Shown here piece by piece: positions 23,605 to 35,028 of a DNA stretch of 64,000 nt. How positions within the stretch are numbered: position 1 is the first letter of the stretch; the number at the start of each line of letters is the position of its first letter. The notes beneath the pieces are model-generated. The model was given only the letters and a program-made list of their open reading frames with translations. It did not search any database and was not told the DNA's origin. Source of the stretch: Datisca glomerata (lineage: Eukaryota; Streptophyta; Magnoliopsida; Cucurbitales; Datiscaceae); contig QANY01005285.1 in NCBI GenBank assembly GCA_003255025.1, positions 633,001-697,000 on the forward strand. Direction: 5' to 3'. Position numbers and translations under genes: made by a program.

Positions 23605-24318
23605 AAGGAAATAGCAAGGGGAATGATGATAAAGCATACGAGATTGGAGAGATCGAGATAGAGCAACCATTCAGAAAAGAAAAATAGAGAAAGAGATGGA
23701 AAATGAAATAGAGGGGGAAGAAACAGAGATGAAGATGAATGAAAGAGAGACTGAGAGAACATAGGCACAAATTAGAGAGAGAGAAACAGAGGTGGATGAG
23801 AGAAGCAGAGAGAGGGAAGAAGATAGAAGAAGAAGTGATGGGCTGAGAGAGATGAAAAGAGGGAGGGAGACGAAACAAGGACGAGAGAGCGACAAAAATA
23901 GAGAGGAAGAGAGAAAAGAAAGAAATTAAGAAAAGAAGGAGAATTACTAAAATTAAAGCTTTGTAGGCAGCCAAGGTCTAGATGGAGACCAACAAAGAAG
24001 AGTGAAAAAAGGACATGTGCTGCGTTTTAAGATAGAAAAATGAGAATGGGGAAGAGGGAGTTGAAGGACAATTATATAATATCAGGTTAGGGAAGGCTTG
24101 AGTTTTCTTAGGGTGTATAGACACGAATGGTGTGAGTGGATTTTTAAAATTTATATAATAAAACCCTTTTTAAAAATTTAAAAAAATCAAACTTTAAAAT
24201 AAATCATTCCTAATTAAAATATTTTTACAAAAATTTCAAATAATTTCTTTTTAAAATCACATTATCTTTTAAATCAATTTTATGAAAATACCCATTTACA
24301 AAGGGTCGGAGTATTATA

Positions 24319-25218
24319 CGAGCTATGTTCTAGGCATCCAAATCCTGAGTAATAGAAAAAATAAGTTTTTAACACTTTTTCAGGCATCTTATATTGATAA
24401 GATGCTGGAGATATTCTCTATGGAGAATTCCAAGAAAGGTCAACAACCGACCAGATATGAAATTTTCCTCTCCACGGAACAATATCCTAAGTCACCTCAG
24501 GAGGAAGATGATATGAGAAATGTTCTCTATGCTTCAGCAGTTGAAAGTCTCATGTATGTCAGATTACGTACGAGATCATACATCTATTATGCAGTGAGAA
24601 TTGTCAGTCGTTATCAATCAAATCCAGGTTTGGAACACTGGATTGCAGTAAAGCACATGCTCAAGTATATTAGGAGAATGAGAAACTATATGCTTGTTTA
24701 TCCAGGTGGAGACCTGAACCCCACTAGATATACTGATTCTGATTTTCAATCAGACAGAGACAGACGGAAGTCAACATCTGGATCACTATTCACTCTAGGT
24801 GGAGAAGCTGTAGGGTAGAGAAGTATTAAGCAATCTAGCACTGCATATTCTACTATGGAAGTTGAATATATAACGGCTTGTGAAGCTGCGAAAGAGACGG
24901 TATGACTCAGAAAGTTCTATTCTGATTTGGAAATAGTTTCAGATATGGATAAGCCACTAACCCTGTACTGTGATAATAGTGAGGCGGTAGCAAATTACAA
25001 GGAGCCAAGGAGTCACAAGAGTGGCAAGCACACAGAAAAGTAATATCATCTTGTAAGAGAGATCGTGCATCGAGGGGATGTGATTGCTATAAAGATAGCA
25101 TCGAAAAAGAACCTGTCTTATCATTTTATAAATACACTTCCTGCGAAGTCATTTGAGGGTCACGCACGTACCATGAGATTAAAAGAGATGCCACATTTTT
25201 TTAGGACAAGTGAGAGAT
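24319..25218 (+). pseudogene. Copia-A pol, part 2 (RT end and RNase H)
   Basis: Direct continuation of the polyprotein cut at 7006: it resumes with SYVLGIQILSNR, matching Copia-B at 49660. The main frame (24330-24818) shows KKGQQPTRYE, a decayed YASAVESLMYVRLRTR and LNPTRYTDSDF (RNase H Asp). After a stop at the SxW position come STMEVEYITACEAAKE (RNase H Glu) and LYCDNSEAV (Asp). The last frame (25065-25265) holds HFINTLPAKSFEGHARTM, the usual end of a copia polyprotein, close to the LTR. Stops at about 24817 and 24904 are TAG and TGA at Trp positions. Confidence 0.88.
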
Positions 25219-27356
25219 TATTGGAGTTATGCCCTCAAAACATGTGTATTGACATTTTGATATAAAATTTAACGAGGATTGCATTTTTCCTATAATAGTT
25301 CTTTTAAATTATTGTTGAATAATTTATATAAATATCTGAAAATTCCATATTCATTAATGAGACTATGATCTTGTATTAGTACGAGATGATTAAGATCATA
25401 GATAATGAATAAAATTGTCAGCAACATATTAAAGTATGTAATCTTTTATGAATAGTTGCTAGTACAGTTCACTAAGTATTATGAGTGCGTGTGATCTAGT
25501 TCCGAATCATTGATGTGGATAGACATCTTAGTGAAGATACTTTATATGATAAGATTATATATGACATGGTCGGTGTGGATTAATATCTTTATTAACGTGC
25601 CATTTATGATAAAGATTTAATACACATCAGTTCAATAATCATATGTAGATCCGTCTGAATCCTGAGTAGTCATGAACTCCTATGCATGTCTACTGGATAT
25701 TTTGATTCACTCGTTAAGGTTTGTTTGTTAATCAGGCTAGTGACTTTTCTTTTGGAGATTTGGTGATGTGGATGGCTGGAGACATGTTCTTACAAGATTT
25801 GAAATCCAAGTTTTCCTAACGGATCATATATTGGTTCTCTTAAGTATTAATTGTGGAACAGAATAGTTATTGAACTCAAATTTATAATAAGATTATAAAT
25901 TAATCATTCACTAGTGGATTAATGGTACTTAAGGATCAAAAGGTAATTAGATAGTAAAATGATAATTTTGACCAGTTCTAATTTACGAATCAATAATTGG
26001 AGGGCATAACGACATGAAATGATTATGTTAGTGGATTACATGAGAATACTCAGTAAATACATTATATAATCTCTAAGAGTGTAATTTCATATTTATAGTG
26101 GAGTAATAATATAATTAATAAATAAGATTATTTAATTAAAGAGTTTAATTAATAATCTAGTTTATTGAAACTTGGGTAAGTATATAATTATGAGATAATT
26201 ATGTATGGATAATTAATTAATTAAATTATTTAAATATTCAAATATACTTTTCAGAAATTATATATATATATATAATTATCAATTTTTTAATTATCGATAA
26301 GTGAGACGTAATTTGTGAAATTACATAATTAATTTATTATATAATAATAATTTAAATAAACTAAATCTGTTATTTGTGAAAGAATAAATAAGTTAGTTGA
26401 TATAAATAATCAGATATGTTAATTTTAAATTAATTGATATCTAGATAATTATCTGATTAAAATAAATATTTAAGTCGTAGTATTTGCCACATGTCAATCA
26501 CTAATAGGATATCAGAAATTGACATGAACTACTATGGTGCCACGTGGCACGACAGTAGTGAGTATGCAACATTGTAGTGCCACATGGTACTATAGTGGTG
26601 TCATGAGGCACTGTGCTATCTCACAGCACACTACACTGTCATGTGGCACTGCAGTTGTGCACAATTACAGTGGGTCCCACTATAATTGATAATTTTATAA
26701 TTAAATATTATTTTAGTTAATTCCTAAAAGGTATGATACGCCATTATCTAGAATATATACAAATATTATTTTAAAGGCCTACATTGCGAAAAGAATGGGA
26801 GAGAATCAGTTGATCAGATCATCAGTTTATCAATCAAGTGTTGAATTGATAACACAATCGGTGTCAGAGAGATTTTTTTTCTGTGATTAAACGTCAATCA
26901 AATTTCTAAAAGAATAATCATCACGTTCTTTTAGAGAATCGTCTCTTTAAAGTCATTCTCAGTAAATTTCTAGATATCGTGTTATAATATTCTACGTGCC
27001 CACATACATCCTAGTGCGTTGAAGATTAACTTAGAAGATCTTTGTATCGATCTCGGAGGCTACTGATCGTTGGAACGATTTTGTAGGAATGGCTAATCGA
27101 TCAATTTTTGCAAAGCCACTTGATATAGACTACTAGATGTATATGATTCCTAACTATGTATGTTGTAGATTTACTTATAAATATATAATTGATTCTGACT
27201 GATTGAAAAAAAAATTTCAATAAAAGTTCTTATTTGGTTATCGTCACGTTGCGCAAGTTTTATATTAAAAGATTTGATTTTTATTAAAAAGTTTAATTAT
27301 TTAAAAGGCCCCCTCGCCTCCACGCTTTCGCCGCATACGCGCCGCGACGACCTATA
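25219..27356 (+). repeat. Copia-A 3' LTR (about 2.14 kb)
   Basis: Aligns along its length with both LTRs of Copia-B, from TATTGGAGTTATGC (TGTTGG... in Copia-B) to GCCGCGACGACCTATA (GCCGCGTTTTCCAACA in Copia-B). Both ends have lost the canonical TG/CA. It contains the block of CACGTGGCAC/CACTGTAGTG palindromes (about 26530-26690) common to this LTR family. Confidence 0.85.
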
Positions 27357-27773
27357 GATTTTTCGTACAAAGTCGAGAAAGAGAGAGAGTATGCTCTATG
27401 ATAAATGTATGCTCCCATGTCAATATTCAAGCCCCCTCAAAAGCAGTGTCATGTCTCTTTATGTAGAGAGTGGGGGCTAAACCCTACTTTGTGATGATCA
27501 ATAAGTGATTGCCAAGTGTATGTAGAGACTAACGAATAGAACGCTACCACATATATTTAGGTTCATCCTTAATGAGAGGATAACACGTCTAAAGTCTACT
27601 AAAGAGGGCGTGGTGGCAGACCAACACAACGAACCTCATCCTACCAAGCCATATCCCTCTAATTTATTCTCAAGCCAGTAAAGGTCCGTCCAAGTCTTTC
27701 CATTTAGCTTGACGGTTATGGGTAGATAATCATGGGGGTCCAATCGGGGCGGGTGGACCTGACTGATATGTCA
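27357..27773 (-). repeat. Tat-like gypsy LTR fragment
   Basis: Homologous in the same orientation to 56930-57314, sharing ATGCTCTATGATAAATGT and the GGGGGCTAAACC-type segment. The right end ATATGTCA corresponds to the LTR end at 57314. The left part is missing where the Copia-A LTR abuts. Confidence 0.7.
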
Positions 27774-29790
27774 GGCAGATGTTTCTTCATTGAATAAGTC
27801 ATGTAGGGTCATCTTTGTTGTTGGAGCCGCCAGTTGGATGCGATGATACACTAATTGCTTTCATTTAGCCACTAGTAAGAGATGCATGAAGATGTTGACT
27901 ACATCGGGCCTCTCTCAATAAATAGTCTGATCACGATAACACTCACTAAAGAAAGACTATATGAAAATTATATATATACACTAGCAATGTACAACTTTAT
28001 GTTCAATGTTAGCCCGAGAGAGTATACATGATAATATATGTGCCATATGCATGTTCACAATGTGTGTTCAAATATCCCTGTGTGATGACAAGCGACATTC
28101 TCTAACTATATCATTCTCATATATGACAGATAAAGCTCAATGATGTGTTCATATTCAAGATTACTATAGATAGTTAATCAAAGTTACGTATAAACCTACC
28201 ATCATTTTTTAATATTAATGATCTGGGAGAATTGATTAAGAAGAACTCACCATAGAGGAGTTTCACCAATTAGGAGCTTGACCAACGTAGCATAACATCA
28301 AAGCAACATATTACCTAAAAGAAAACTAACTAGGGTGGAGGTCATCAAGAAATGGCTCGGCGGGGATAGACATGCTAGAAGCATATGCCATAATGCTTAA
28401 TAGGAAATATGAATTTTCAAATATGACGTTAGTGCAATTTATATGCATGAAAGTAGATGTAACAAGTGCATGCTCGCAACATCTTTGCATATCCATTTGG
28501 TATGATGATTGACAGAATCAAGTAGATATATGTCATAGACAATTTACTTACATGTGAATGATAATGTTTTACAATGTGTTTATAACCCCTACTAGTGGAG
28601 ATAAAATCACATTCAGTGACGCCATTTGGAAAGTTTCCAAATAAGTAAGCATAGATGCACTCTCAATGATAAACATAATAGTATGAACAAGACTTCCCAA
28701 GAAAACAAAATACTATTACTTGAAGTGTGATCCTTAGATGATTCAAAATTTGAAGGCGCATATACGTAGAAACCTGCATGATAGTGCCAAAGAAGGCGCT
28801 TACATACATGAAAATAGAATGAAACTGACTAAGAAGTCACATATATGTGTGAACATTTAAACCACCCGTCATGGACACACTTAAAGGATCATATATTCAT
28901 TTTCATGTGATTTTGTCGTTATCCTCAGTGCACTTAGCAGTGAATCATCAACCCGCCTTTTAAGGTGATTTTGTCATCACCGGGGCAACAATTGACTTGA
29001 AATACTCTACTTCAGGTACCAGACATGGTTATTTCCTATTACCATAGGTGTGCATATTTAACATAAAACATATCCTCTAAGTGAATTACTGACGCACTTA
29101 GAGGTAGCTGAAAACATTTTTCATAATGAACTCTGAAGAACCAGGTGGCTTTGAAAATCGTATAACAACAAACTCTTTTCAGGAACCCAACAAGTTCTCA
29201 ATAATACTGGGATATAAGAGTAAGGTGACGCCTTGAATGATGAAAGCCTGATTGTTTAATATGTCACACGTACTTTCCTTTTTCAAGGCTTATCAATGTT
29301 TAGTATCATGAAAGTGTCATCATGTTTTCCCCGTTCTGAAGTATAAAATCAACTATGCATAGGGCGCCCATACAGATAAACATGTTGTGAGGCACTGTGA
29401 TGACAACTACAATAGTTGGTCATGAGAAAATGGGATAAAGTTGCACGTGAGTTTGCACGCTCTCATATATGTTTCAAGTATATCAAGTGTTTCGTCATGA
29501 TGAATCTCCTCATGCACTATAATGATTTTGGAGCTAGTGACATCCTAGCCTTCCGTTGCAATTTTTTCCACATTACTCAATCATGTTAGAATGGCTTTAG
29601 AGTAGTTGACTTGCTGACTATCCAATACATTCTCTTTACATTATAATCTCTTTGTACTCAGGCAAGCCCACCTCATTATCCTATATAGACATCACATGTA
29701 AACAAAGCCACCTTGGTACCACATTTAGCATTGGATGTAGGCGTCACATGTAGGCGCCGATGCAGGCGTCACATGTAGGCATCATATTGA
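27774..29790. other. Degenerate repeat-derived spacer, no gene seen
   Basis: No reading frame above about 60 codons and no protein similarity that I can recognise. Short GTAGGCGTCACAT repeats occur near 29740-29780. It is probably an old gypsy internal region. Confidence 0.5.
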
Positions 29791-30775
29791 TTACTCTAAG
29801 AAATTAGAGTTATCTTAGTGTTCCTAAGTTTGAATTCTGCTTGTTTTAGGGATATTAGGTGGTGTTTTCAATGCTTTCTTTTAGTTAATTGCTAAATATT
29901 TAGTTTTAGAGTTAGATTTAATTTCCTGTTAAACTTTCTAGTGATTTTTTGGTAGATTAATGCATTAGGGTTTCTTTGGTGCAAGATTGTTTGCAAAGCT
30001 TGGTATTTTTTATGCTGTAGCAAGTCCTCGTGGCTATAGTTCTGGTCGTACATTGTAAGATTGGCGAGTAGTCTGGCGTGTGGGCTAGTTGGTGGTGAAT
30101 TCAAAAGGGGGAAATCATTTGTGTTAGAAACCATTATCTAGGTGTCACAGTGCCTGCCACCTTTGGTCCCTTTATCTCTTAGTCGCTGGACACGTGCCCT
30201 CGTGCTAAAAGGAAATGCTAGTTCCCGAGGCAGCTATAAAAGACAAATGCTTCTATTTTTAGAGGGGGGATATTTCCAAAAGAAGCTGACAGTTGCCTAG
30301 TACAAAGGTGAACCTGCATATAGAAGAAAAAGAGGAAGACAACAGAAGAAGAGGAAGAAGACAAGAGCATAGAATAACTAGTCTATTCTCTTCTCTCTCT
30401 CTTTTGCTTTATCTCAATCTATGTACTGCCTTTACCCATTTCTCTCTTTCTGTTGGAAAAAATGGATCCGAGATATTATGTTCTTGCATTTGAGCTCATT
30501 ATGAGCTAATCACTTTGAGGCCAGTATGGTCTGAACTTAGATTTTACTTTATCGTATTGATGTTGTTTTTATTGCAAGGCTCTCTTTAACATTTTGATTT
30601 AAGTGTGTTAAATGTTAATTTCTATTAGCGATTGGCCATCTCTTATAGAATACAAGTTAGATTAAGTTTTGAAAGGATTTAATTTAATGGAAAAGCTTAA
30701 CCGATGCTTGAATATTTAAATAAAAAATACATGGGCATAGATTCATATAGATTTAGGCATTTTGTGAGTTACATA
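29791..30775 (+). repeat. LTR-A fragment, + orientation (first ~1 kb)
   Basis: Starts TGATTACTCTAAGAAATTAG and is the inverted counterpart of 36534 down to about 35500 (shared segments include GAACTTTAATCT-type and TTTGAGCTCATTATGAGC stretches). It stops at about 30775, where an LTR-B fragment in the other orientation begins. Predicted ORFs here are LTR sequence, not genes. Confidence 0.75.
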
Positions 30776-31459
30776 GACATATGAACTTTAAGAACATGAA
30801 AAGATCAATGTTTGAGATAGAGGAAAATAGACTTGAAGATCATCCCAAGCCTTGCTTAGTGACTTAGCCCTGATCTGTGATTCATCTACGTCAATTTGAT
30901 TTCTTGAGAAAAAGAGAGCATGTTTTGCTAGAATTTTTATGTTGACTCTTTGTAAAAAAAAAAGTCCAAAAGAACCCTAAAATATTCTATTTATACAGTA
31001 AGGTTCACGAGGATAAAATAGGAATAAAAAGAGATAGCCAAAAACCTTAAAATTGCGCCAGCGTCGCGACACTTGGGTACAAGCATGACGCTGGGGTGCC
31101 AGTGCACACGTCACGGCGTTGGGGTGCCAGCACGCGCGTCACGATGCTGGGATGCCAACATCCACCTTTTTCCACTTTTTATCCGACCTTTTGTGTTTGA
31201 AATCTTCTCAAATCACCCCAAGTGCACTTGAATTCCTTACCTACGAAATCAAAGCAAAAAACAGATATAAAATCTAACAATAAATCTTTCAAGAACCAAC
31301 AAAGTTAAAATTAAAAGTGTCCAAAATATGATTGTGGAATACACTCGTCAAAATGATATTTGTCAAATAATAATAATAAATAATATCATAATTAACCTAA
31401 TTTATTGACAAATATCCCCCATAAATCAATATTTAATTCACACTTTCAAGCACTTATCA
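30776..31459 (-). repeat. LTR-B fragment, minus orientation (first ~680 bp)
   Basis: Reverse complement of 55460 to about 56088: starts (minus) TGATAAGTGCTTGAAAGTG and ends at the CATGTTCTTAAAG segment. It includes a GC-rich block (31040-31160) with three diverged ~29-bp units (GCTGGGGTGCCAG); the 55755 copy has two. Confidence 0.8.
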
Positions 31460-32275
31460 GAAGGTCTATTGTATTTTTATTTCTTAAAATCAATATGTCT
31501 TTTACATGATTTTTCATGAAAAACCTAAGACCTAAAAAAGAGAGTGAATTTTCTCTCAAATTTACTCTCATATTAACAGTGTGTTTTTCATGGTCTAATA
31601 TATCTCTGCTGAAAAAAAAATGATTTCCCTTTTTCATGTAAAAAAATACATATACAAAAAGTGGGTTTCAATCTTCCATGATTGAACCATAGCCTTTATG
31701 GAGTTGGTTAGGTTCGTAATGAAGTTTTGCGACTATTTAGTGCTATATAGGTACGACTAGTTGATGGTGATAAGCATGGTCACGTTTAGCGAAGGTGACC
31801 ATGTTTTATGTTTGTCGCCATATTTCAAGTGTGCCCTTGTTCTACAAGCGGCTTAAATGTAAAACAAAATCATGGTTTGCCTTCATATTCTTCACTAAGC
31901 AAAAAATATGTTATATTTTTTTCATGTTGCTAAAAAATTGAGTGCATTTTAAATTTATGGGTTTCTTCAAAAGTGGTGAAGAGAATAATAAGGAGTTTGA
32001 GCACAAGGAGGAATCGATTTAAAAAAAAAGAATTGGAAGTAGATAAAAAATTGTTGAGTTGAAGGCTTATGAAAAAATTGTCGAGTTGAAAGCGTATGAA
32101 AAAAATGAAGTTGAAGGCTTCAACGAATTGCTGAAGGCGGATACAAATAAAAGAGTTTAAAAAAATGAAATGAGGAAATGAACAAAGAAAAATGCTAAAG
32201 GCTGATTCTTCAAAGCCGGATAAGTATACATATAACCTAAACCCGCAATGTCCTCCTTAAGGTGGCTACAAGGCT
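31460..32275. other. AT-rich repeat-derived spacer
   Basis: No recognisable gene. A short internal duplication around TTGTTGAGTTGAAGGCTTATG (about 32045-32120, two to three units) is visible. Confidence 0.5.
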
Positions 32276-32283
32276 GTTCATAC

Positions 32284-33365
32284 TAGGGGTGTAAAGAAAA
32301 CCGACCAAACCGTAAAAATCGACAGAACCAGCCCTAACCAAATCAGTCCGGGAAGTTTTGTCACTTCTAACGGTTCGTTTCGATTCCAGAAGTAGAAAAA
32401 TAGGGTGGTTTGGTTCGGTGTTCGTTTTTTATGAAAAGCCGGCACCAAACCAAACCGAACCGCACTTCTATATATAGCCCATTTGCCCTAATTCCCCATT
32501 CACTTCACGCAGCCTCACCCTCAACCTCCCTCCCTCCCTCCCTGATCGCAAAATCATGGAGACACATACCTACCCTCATCGCAAAATCACAAAAACAATA
32601 GGCCTAGAAGTTCTCTCCCTCCCTCCCTCTCTCTCTCTCTCGAAAGCAACATCTCGTAGTCATCAAGCTGCTTCATCACAGACCCAGCGTGACGGCTACC
32701 ATCGTCGTCATTATCGTCACTATAACCTTCACGATTAGGTCCTCCTCTGCCTCGTTGGCCACCGAATAACCTCTAATCCGAACTCCATCATCGCAGAGCC
32801 ACAGGTTTTCCACCCACTTACTGTCATCATAAAGCGAGCGAAGAACCCCAAACTCTCTAGATCTCAGTTCATCACTTTTTCAGATCTTAAGTCTCAGTTT
32901 TTTTAAGGTTTAATTTTTATCAGTTAGCCTCGTCTCTCTCTTTATCTCTGTTTCTTTCTCTCAATGTCTCTCACTTTCTTTGTCTATCTCAGTGTGTCTT
33001 CAGTACCTAAATTGTATATTTTTTCATGTATTCTCTGTTTTTTCTGTAAATATTTTGTATTATCAGTTGAAATGCAAATCTGTCAAAGACATAGTTGAGA
33101 TTTATGTTGGTTTTGTATCTGTTGCCGATTTGGTTAAGATTAGTTAGAAATTAGATTGAGATTTGGTTGAAATATGATGAATTTTTCTGATTTGCTTTTC
33201 ATCTTACGGTTCAGTTTGATTTTTATTATTTTTGAACGGTTAGGTTCGGCTCAGTTTTTGAATATTGAGAGGTTCGACTTGGTTGCTAATTCTGTAAACT
33301 GGTATATTCGGTTCGGCTCGGTAAAACCCCTTAAACTTAGCCGAGCCGCACCGCTTACACCCCTA
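32284..33365. mobile_element. Non-autonomous hAT-like element, 1082 bp, perfect 8-bp target duplication
   Basis: Inverted ends TAGGGGTGTAA at 32284 and TTACACCCCTA ending at 33365. Flanks are identical: GTTCATAC at 32276-32283 and 33366-33373. Subterminal regions are rich in GGTTCGG/CCGAACC (32330-32460 and 33225-33355), as usual for hAT elements. The middle (32465-33060) looks unlike the ends: a TATATATAG box at about 32469, a CCCTCC-rich run, then a CT-rich stretch, resembling a captured promoter/5' UTR. No transposase is seen. Confidence 0.92.
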
Positions 33366-33373
33366 GTTCATAC

Positions 33374-34686
33374 GTTCAATGCATAGCCCAAGGTGACTAA
33401 AATTTCATTCCTTTGATTCTCACTAAAGCAGCCCAGTTTCAGCACCAAATGAGGTCAAGGCTTTTTGATTTTGATTCTTGATGTTCCTCTCCAAATGAGA
33501 GAAAGCATTCAGTTGATGTGCAGAGCTCCACGACGGGTCTTATGCTGTCCAATCCACCTTTCAATTCATCAAGGCGGTCCAATTCGCTTTAATAAAACCA
33601 GCACCAAGGCGGCCCAAGTTCGGCACCTCAACAAGGCACCAAGGCGGATATTTGGATTTTTTACGAACATATGATGATTTATCGACTTGTTCATCAAGTG
33701 CTTATAGAATTTATGGATTTATCTATCTTATATGTTAACTCTCCATTGAGGATTTTTAGACTTAATATCGAGCTCTTCATAGAGATATCTAGATTATTCA
33801 TTGGCTTATTGTGCATATTTTGGAGCTATCAATCGACTGATATACTGATTTCTGAATTAATTATCCGACTCATCTTGTGTTTTTTATATTTATCATCTAA
33901 CTTCTTATGGATATTCATGGATTTATCAATTGACTTATTGTAAGTATTTTTGAAATTATTTATTGCTATACATTGTCTTATAGTCTCTACGACAACATCT
34001 GAATCACACCCAAGGTGACTTTGTTATGCGGATGAGAAATTCTTGATATATATTCCCCATTTGTATTGGCCCGCGGTCTCTACACCGTTAGTGAATTTCT
34101 TCGAGATTCAAAGAGAAGGGAAATACATTTTTATATACATATCCCCTATTACATTTTCTACGTGGAAGTTCCATCCTCACAGCTTGTCTACTATTTTACT
34201 AGGAGATTCTCCTTCGGACTGTTAATCAAGATGGAAAGAATGAAGCCTTGCTTGTTTTGAGAATTCTATTGTCCATAGTTGCATTACCATGTTGGTCAGA
34301 ATCGTGACAAGAGCGGGAATTGAAGTCTGCTCTATTTTATATGCTAAAAAATAGGATGGAGAAGGTGCGTTAAGGTGTCAATGTTCCATGAAGTGAGAGA
34401 TTGTCTATTTATATGTCGTCCGTGTCACCCGCTTTGCTAGTTAAATCTGAATCATTTCGCCTTCATAGATTAATATGCGGTCTGAAGTGCCATGAATGAC
34501 TTGATGGTGTGTCAATCATGTAAGCCTTGCAAGTCTTTACGATCATTGGATGGATATTCCTAAACATATGGCACACTCTTATCACTCCGTAAGATCTACT
34601 ATGTCAACTTTATTATGAGTTGATGGCTCCACATTATCAAAAGTAGACAAATGGCTGACAATATATCTTTGGGGATATGATACCAA
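33374..34686. other. Repeat-derived spacer, no gene seen
   Basis: Short ORFs (60-90 codons) show no recognisable domain. CCAAGGCGG-type words recur near 33550-33660. It is probably the same old sequence that the hAT element at 32284 entered. Confidence 0.45.
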
Positions 34687-34975
34687 AGGCGGGTATACTA
34701 CAAAGCTCGAAGACGGTATACTACAAAGCTCAAAGCTGGGGATACTATAAAGCCTAAAGGTGAGTACACTACAAAGCCCGAAGACGTGTACACTACAAAG
34801 CCCGACGACAGATATACTATGAAGCCTAAAGGCGAGTACACTATAAAGCCCGAAAAAGGGTATGCTACAAAGCCCAAAGGAGGGTATGTTATGAAGCCTA
34901 AAGGCGAGTACACTACGCCCTAAGGCGAGTACACTACGCCCTAAGGCGAGTATACTACAAGCTTCTAAAGGCAGA
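34687..34975. repeat. 24-bp minisatellite, about 12 units
   Basis: Tandem units with consensus close to GAGTACACTACAAAGCCYAA plus 4 bp; most are 24 bp, two near the right end are 21 bp (GAGTACACTACGCCCTAAGGC-like). Because the unit is eight codons, the minus strand shows an open frame with an 8-residue repeat (GFIVYSPL); it has no support as a gene. Confidence 0.92.
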
Positions 34976-35028
34976 TATCCTATAAGATTTGCCTACATGT
35001 GATACCATGGAGGATTCACCTACACATG

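Larger units (their letters stand above)
7007..24318 (-). mobile_element. Tandem gag-only LTR retroelement array (LTR-int-LTR-int-LTR), TR-GAG type
   Basis: Minus-strand element inserted in Copia-A RT, flanked by 5-bp duplications CAAGC (7002-7006) and CGAGC (24319-24323); Copia-B has an uninterrupted CGAGC there. Read on the minus strand: LTR1 (24318 to 12441, itself interrupted by a MULE), internal 1 (12440 to 11028), LTR2 (11027 to 8530), internal 2 (8529 to 7195), LTR3 (7194 to 7007, internally deleted). Each internal part is about 1.4 kb and holds only a primer site, a decayed gag with zinc knuckle and a polypurine tract; neither copy has any pol. The gag sequence is of the Ty3/gypsy chromovirus (Del/Tekay) type. 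A family with 2.5-kb LTRs and gag only must rely on a helper element. Confidence 0.85.
12441..24318 (-). repeat. LTR1 of the gag-only array (about 2.54 kb), interrupted by the MULE
   Basis: Left part 12441-14279 and right part 23605-24318 together align with LTR2. Left end TGTAACACCTCG, right end GTATTATA (terminal CA changed to TA). Removing the MULE and one copy of its 9-bp duplication leaves about 2544 bp, close to the 2498 bp of LTR2. The degenerate tandem repeat (about 13200-13450) and purine-rich block (23620-23935) match those of LTR2. Confidence 0.85.
1850..27356 (+). mobile_element. Copia-A: Ty1/copia retrotransposon, 5' truncated, split by nested insertions
   Basis: Pieces in order: leader (about 1850-4390), gag (4395-5302), protease/integrase/RT (5325-7006), RT end and RNase H (24319-25218), 3' LTR (25219-27356). 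The order and sequence follow Copia-B at 41906-52016, which places all boundaries. The 5' LTR and primer site are absent: similarity to the Copia-B leader fades upstream of about 1850. Insertions: hAT-like element at 2368-3324 and a gag-only LTR array at 7007-24318. The integrase/RT junction also carries two internal deletions relative to Copia-B (near 6243 and near 6345). It cannot be autonomous: frames contain stops and it lacks one LTR. Confidence 0.85.

Noticed and set aside
23588..23974. 128-codon minus-strand frame
   Set aside because: Counterpart of the LTR2 purine-tract frame in LTR1, partly spanning the MULE right end; no domain.
34698..34913. 71-codon minus-strand repeat protein
   Set aside because: Explained by the 24-bp minisatellite; no start context or flanking gene structure.
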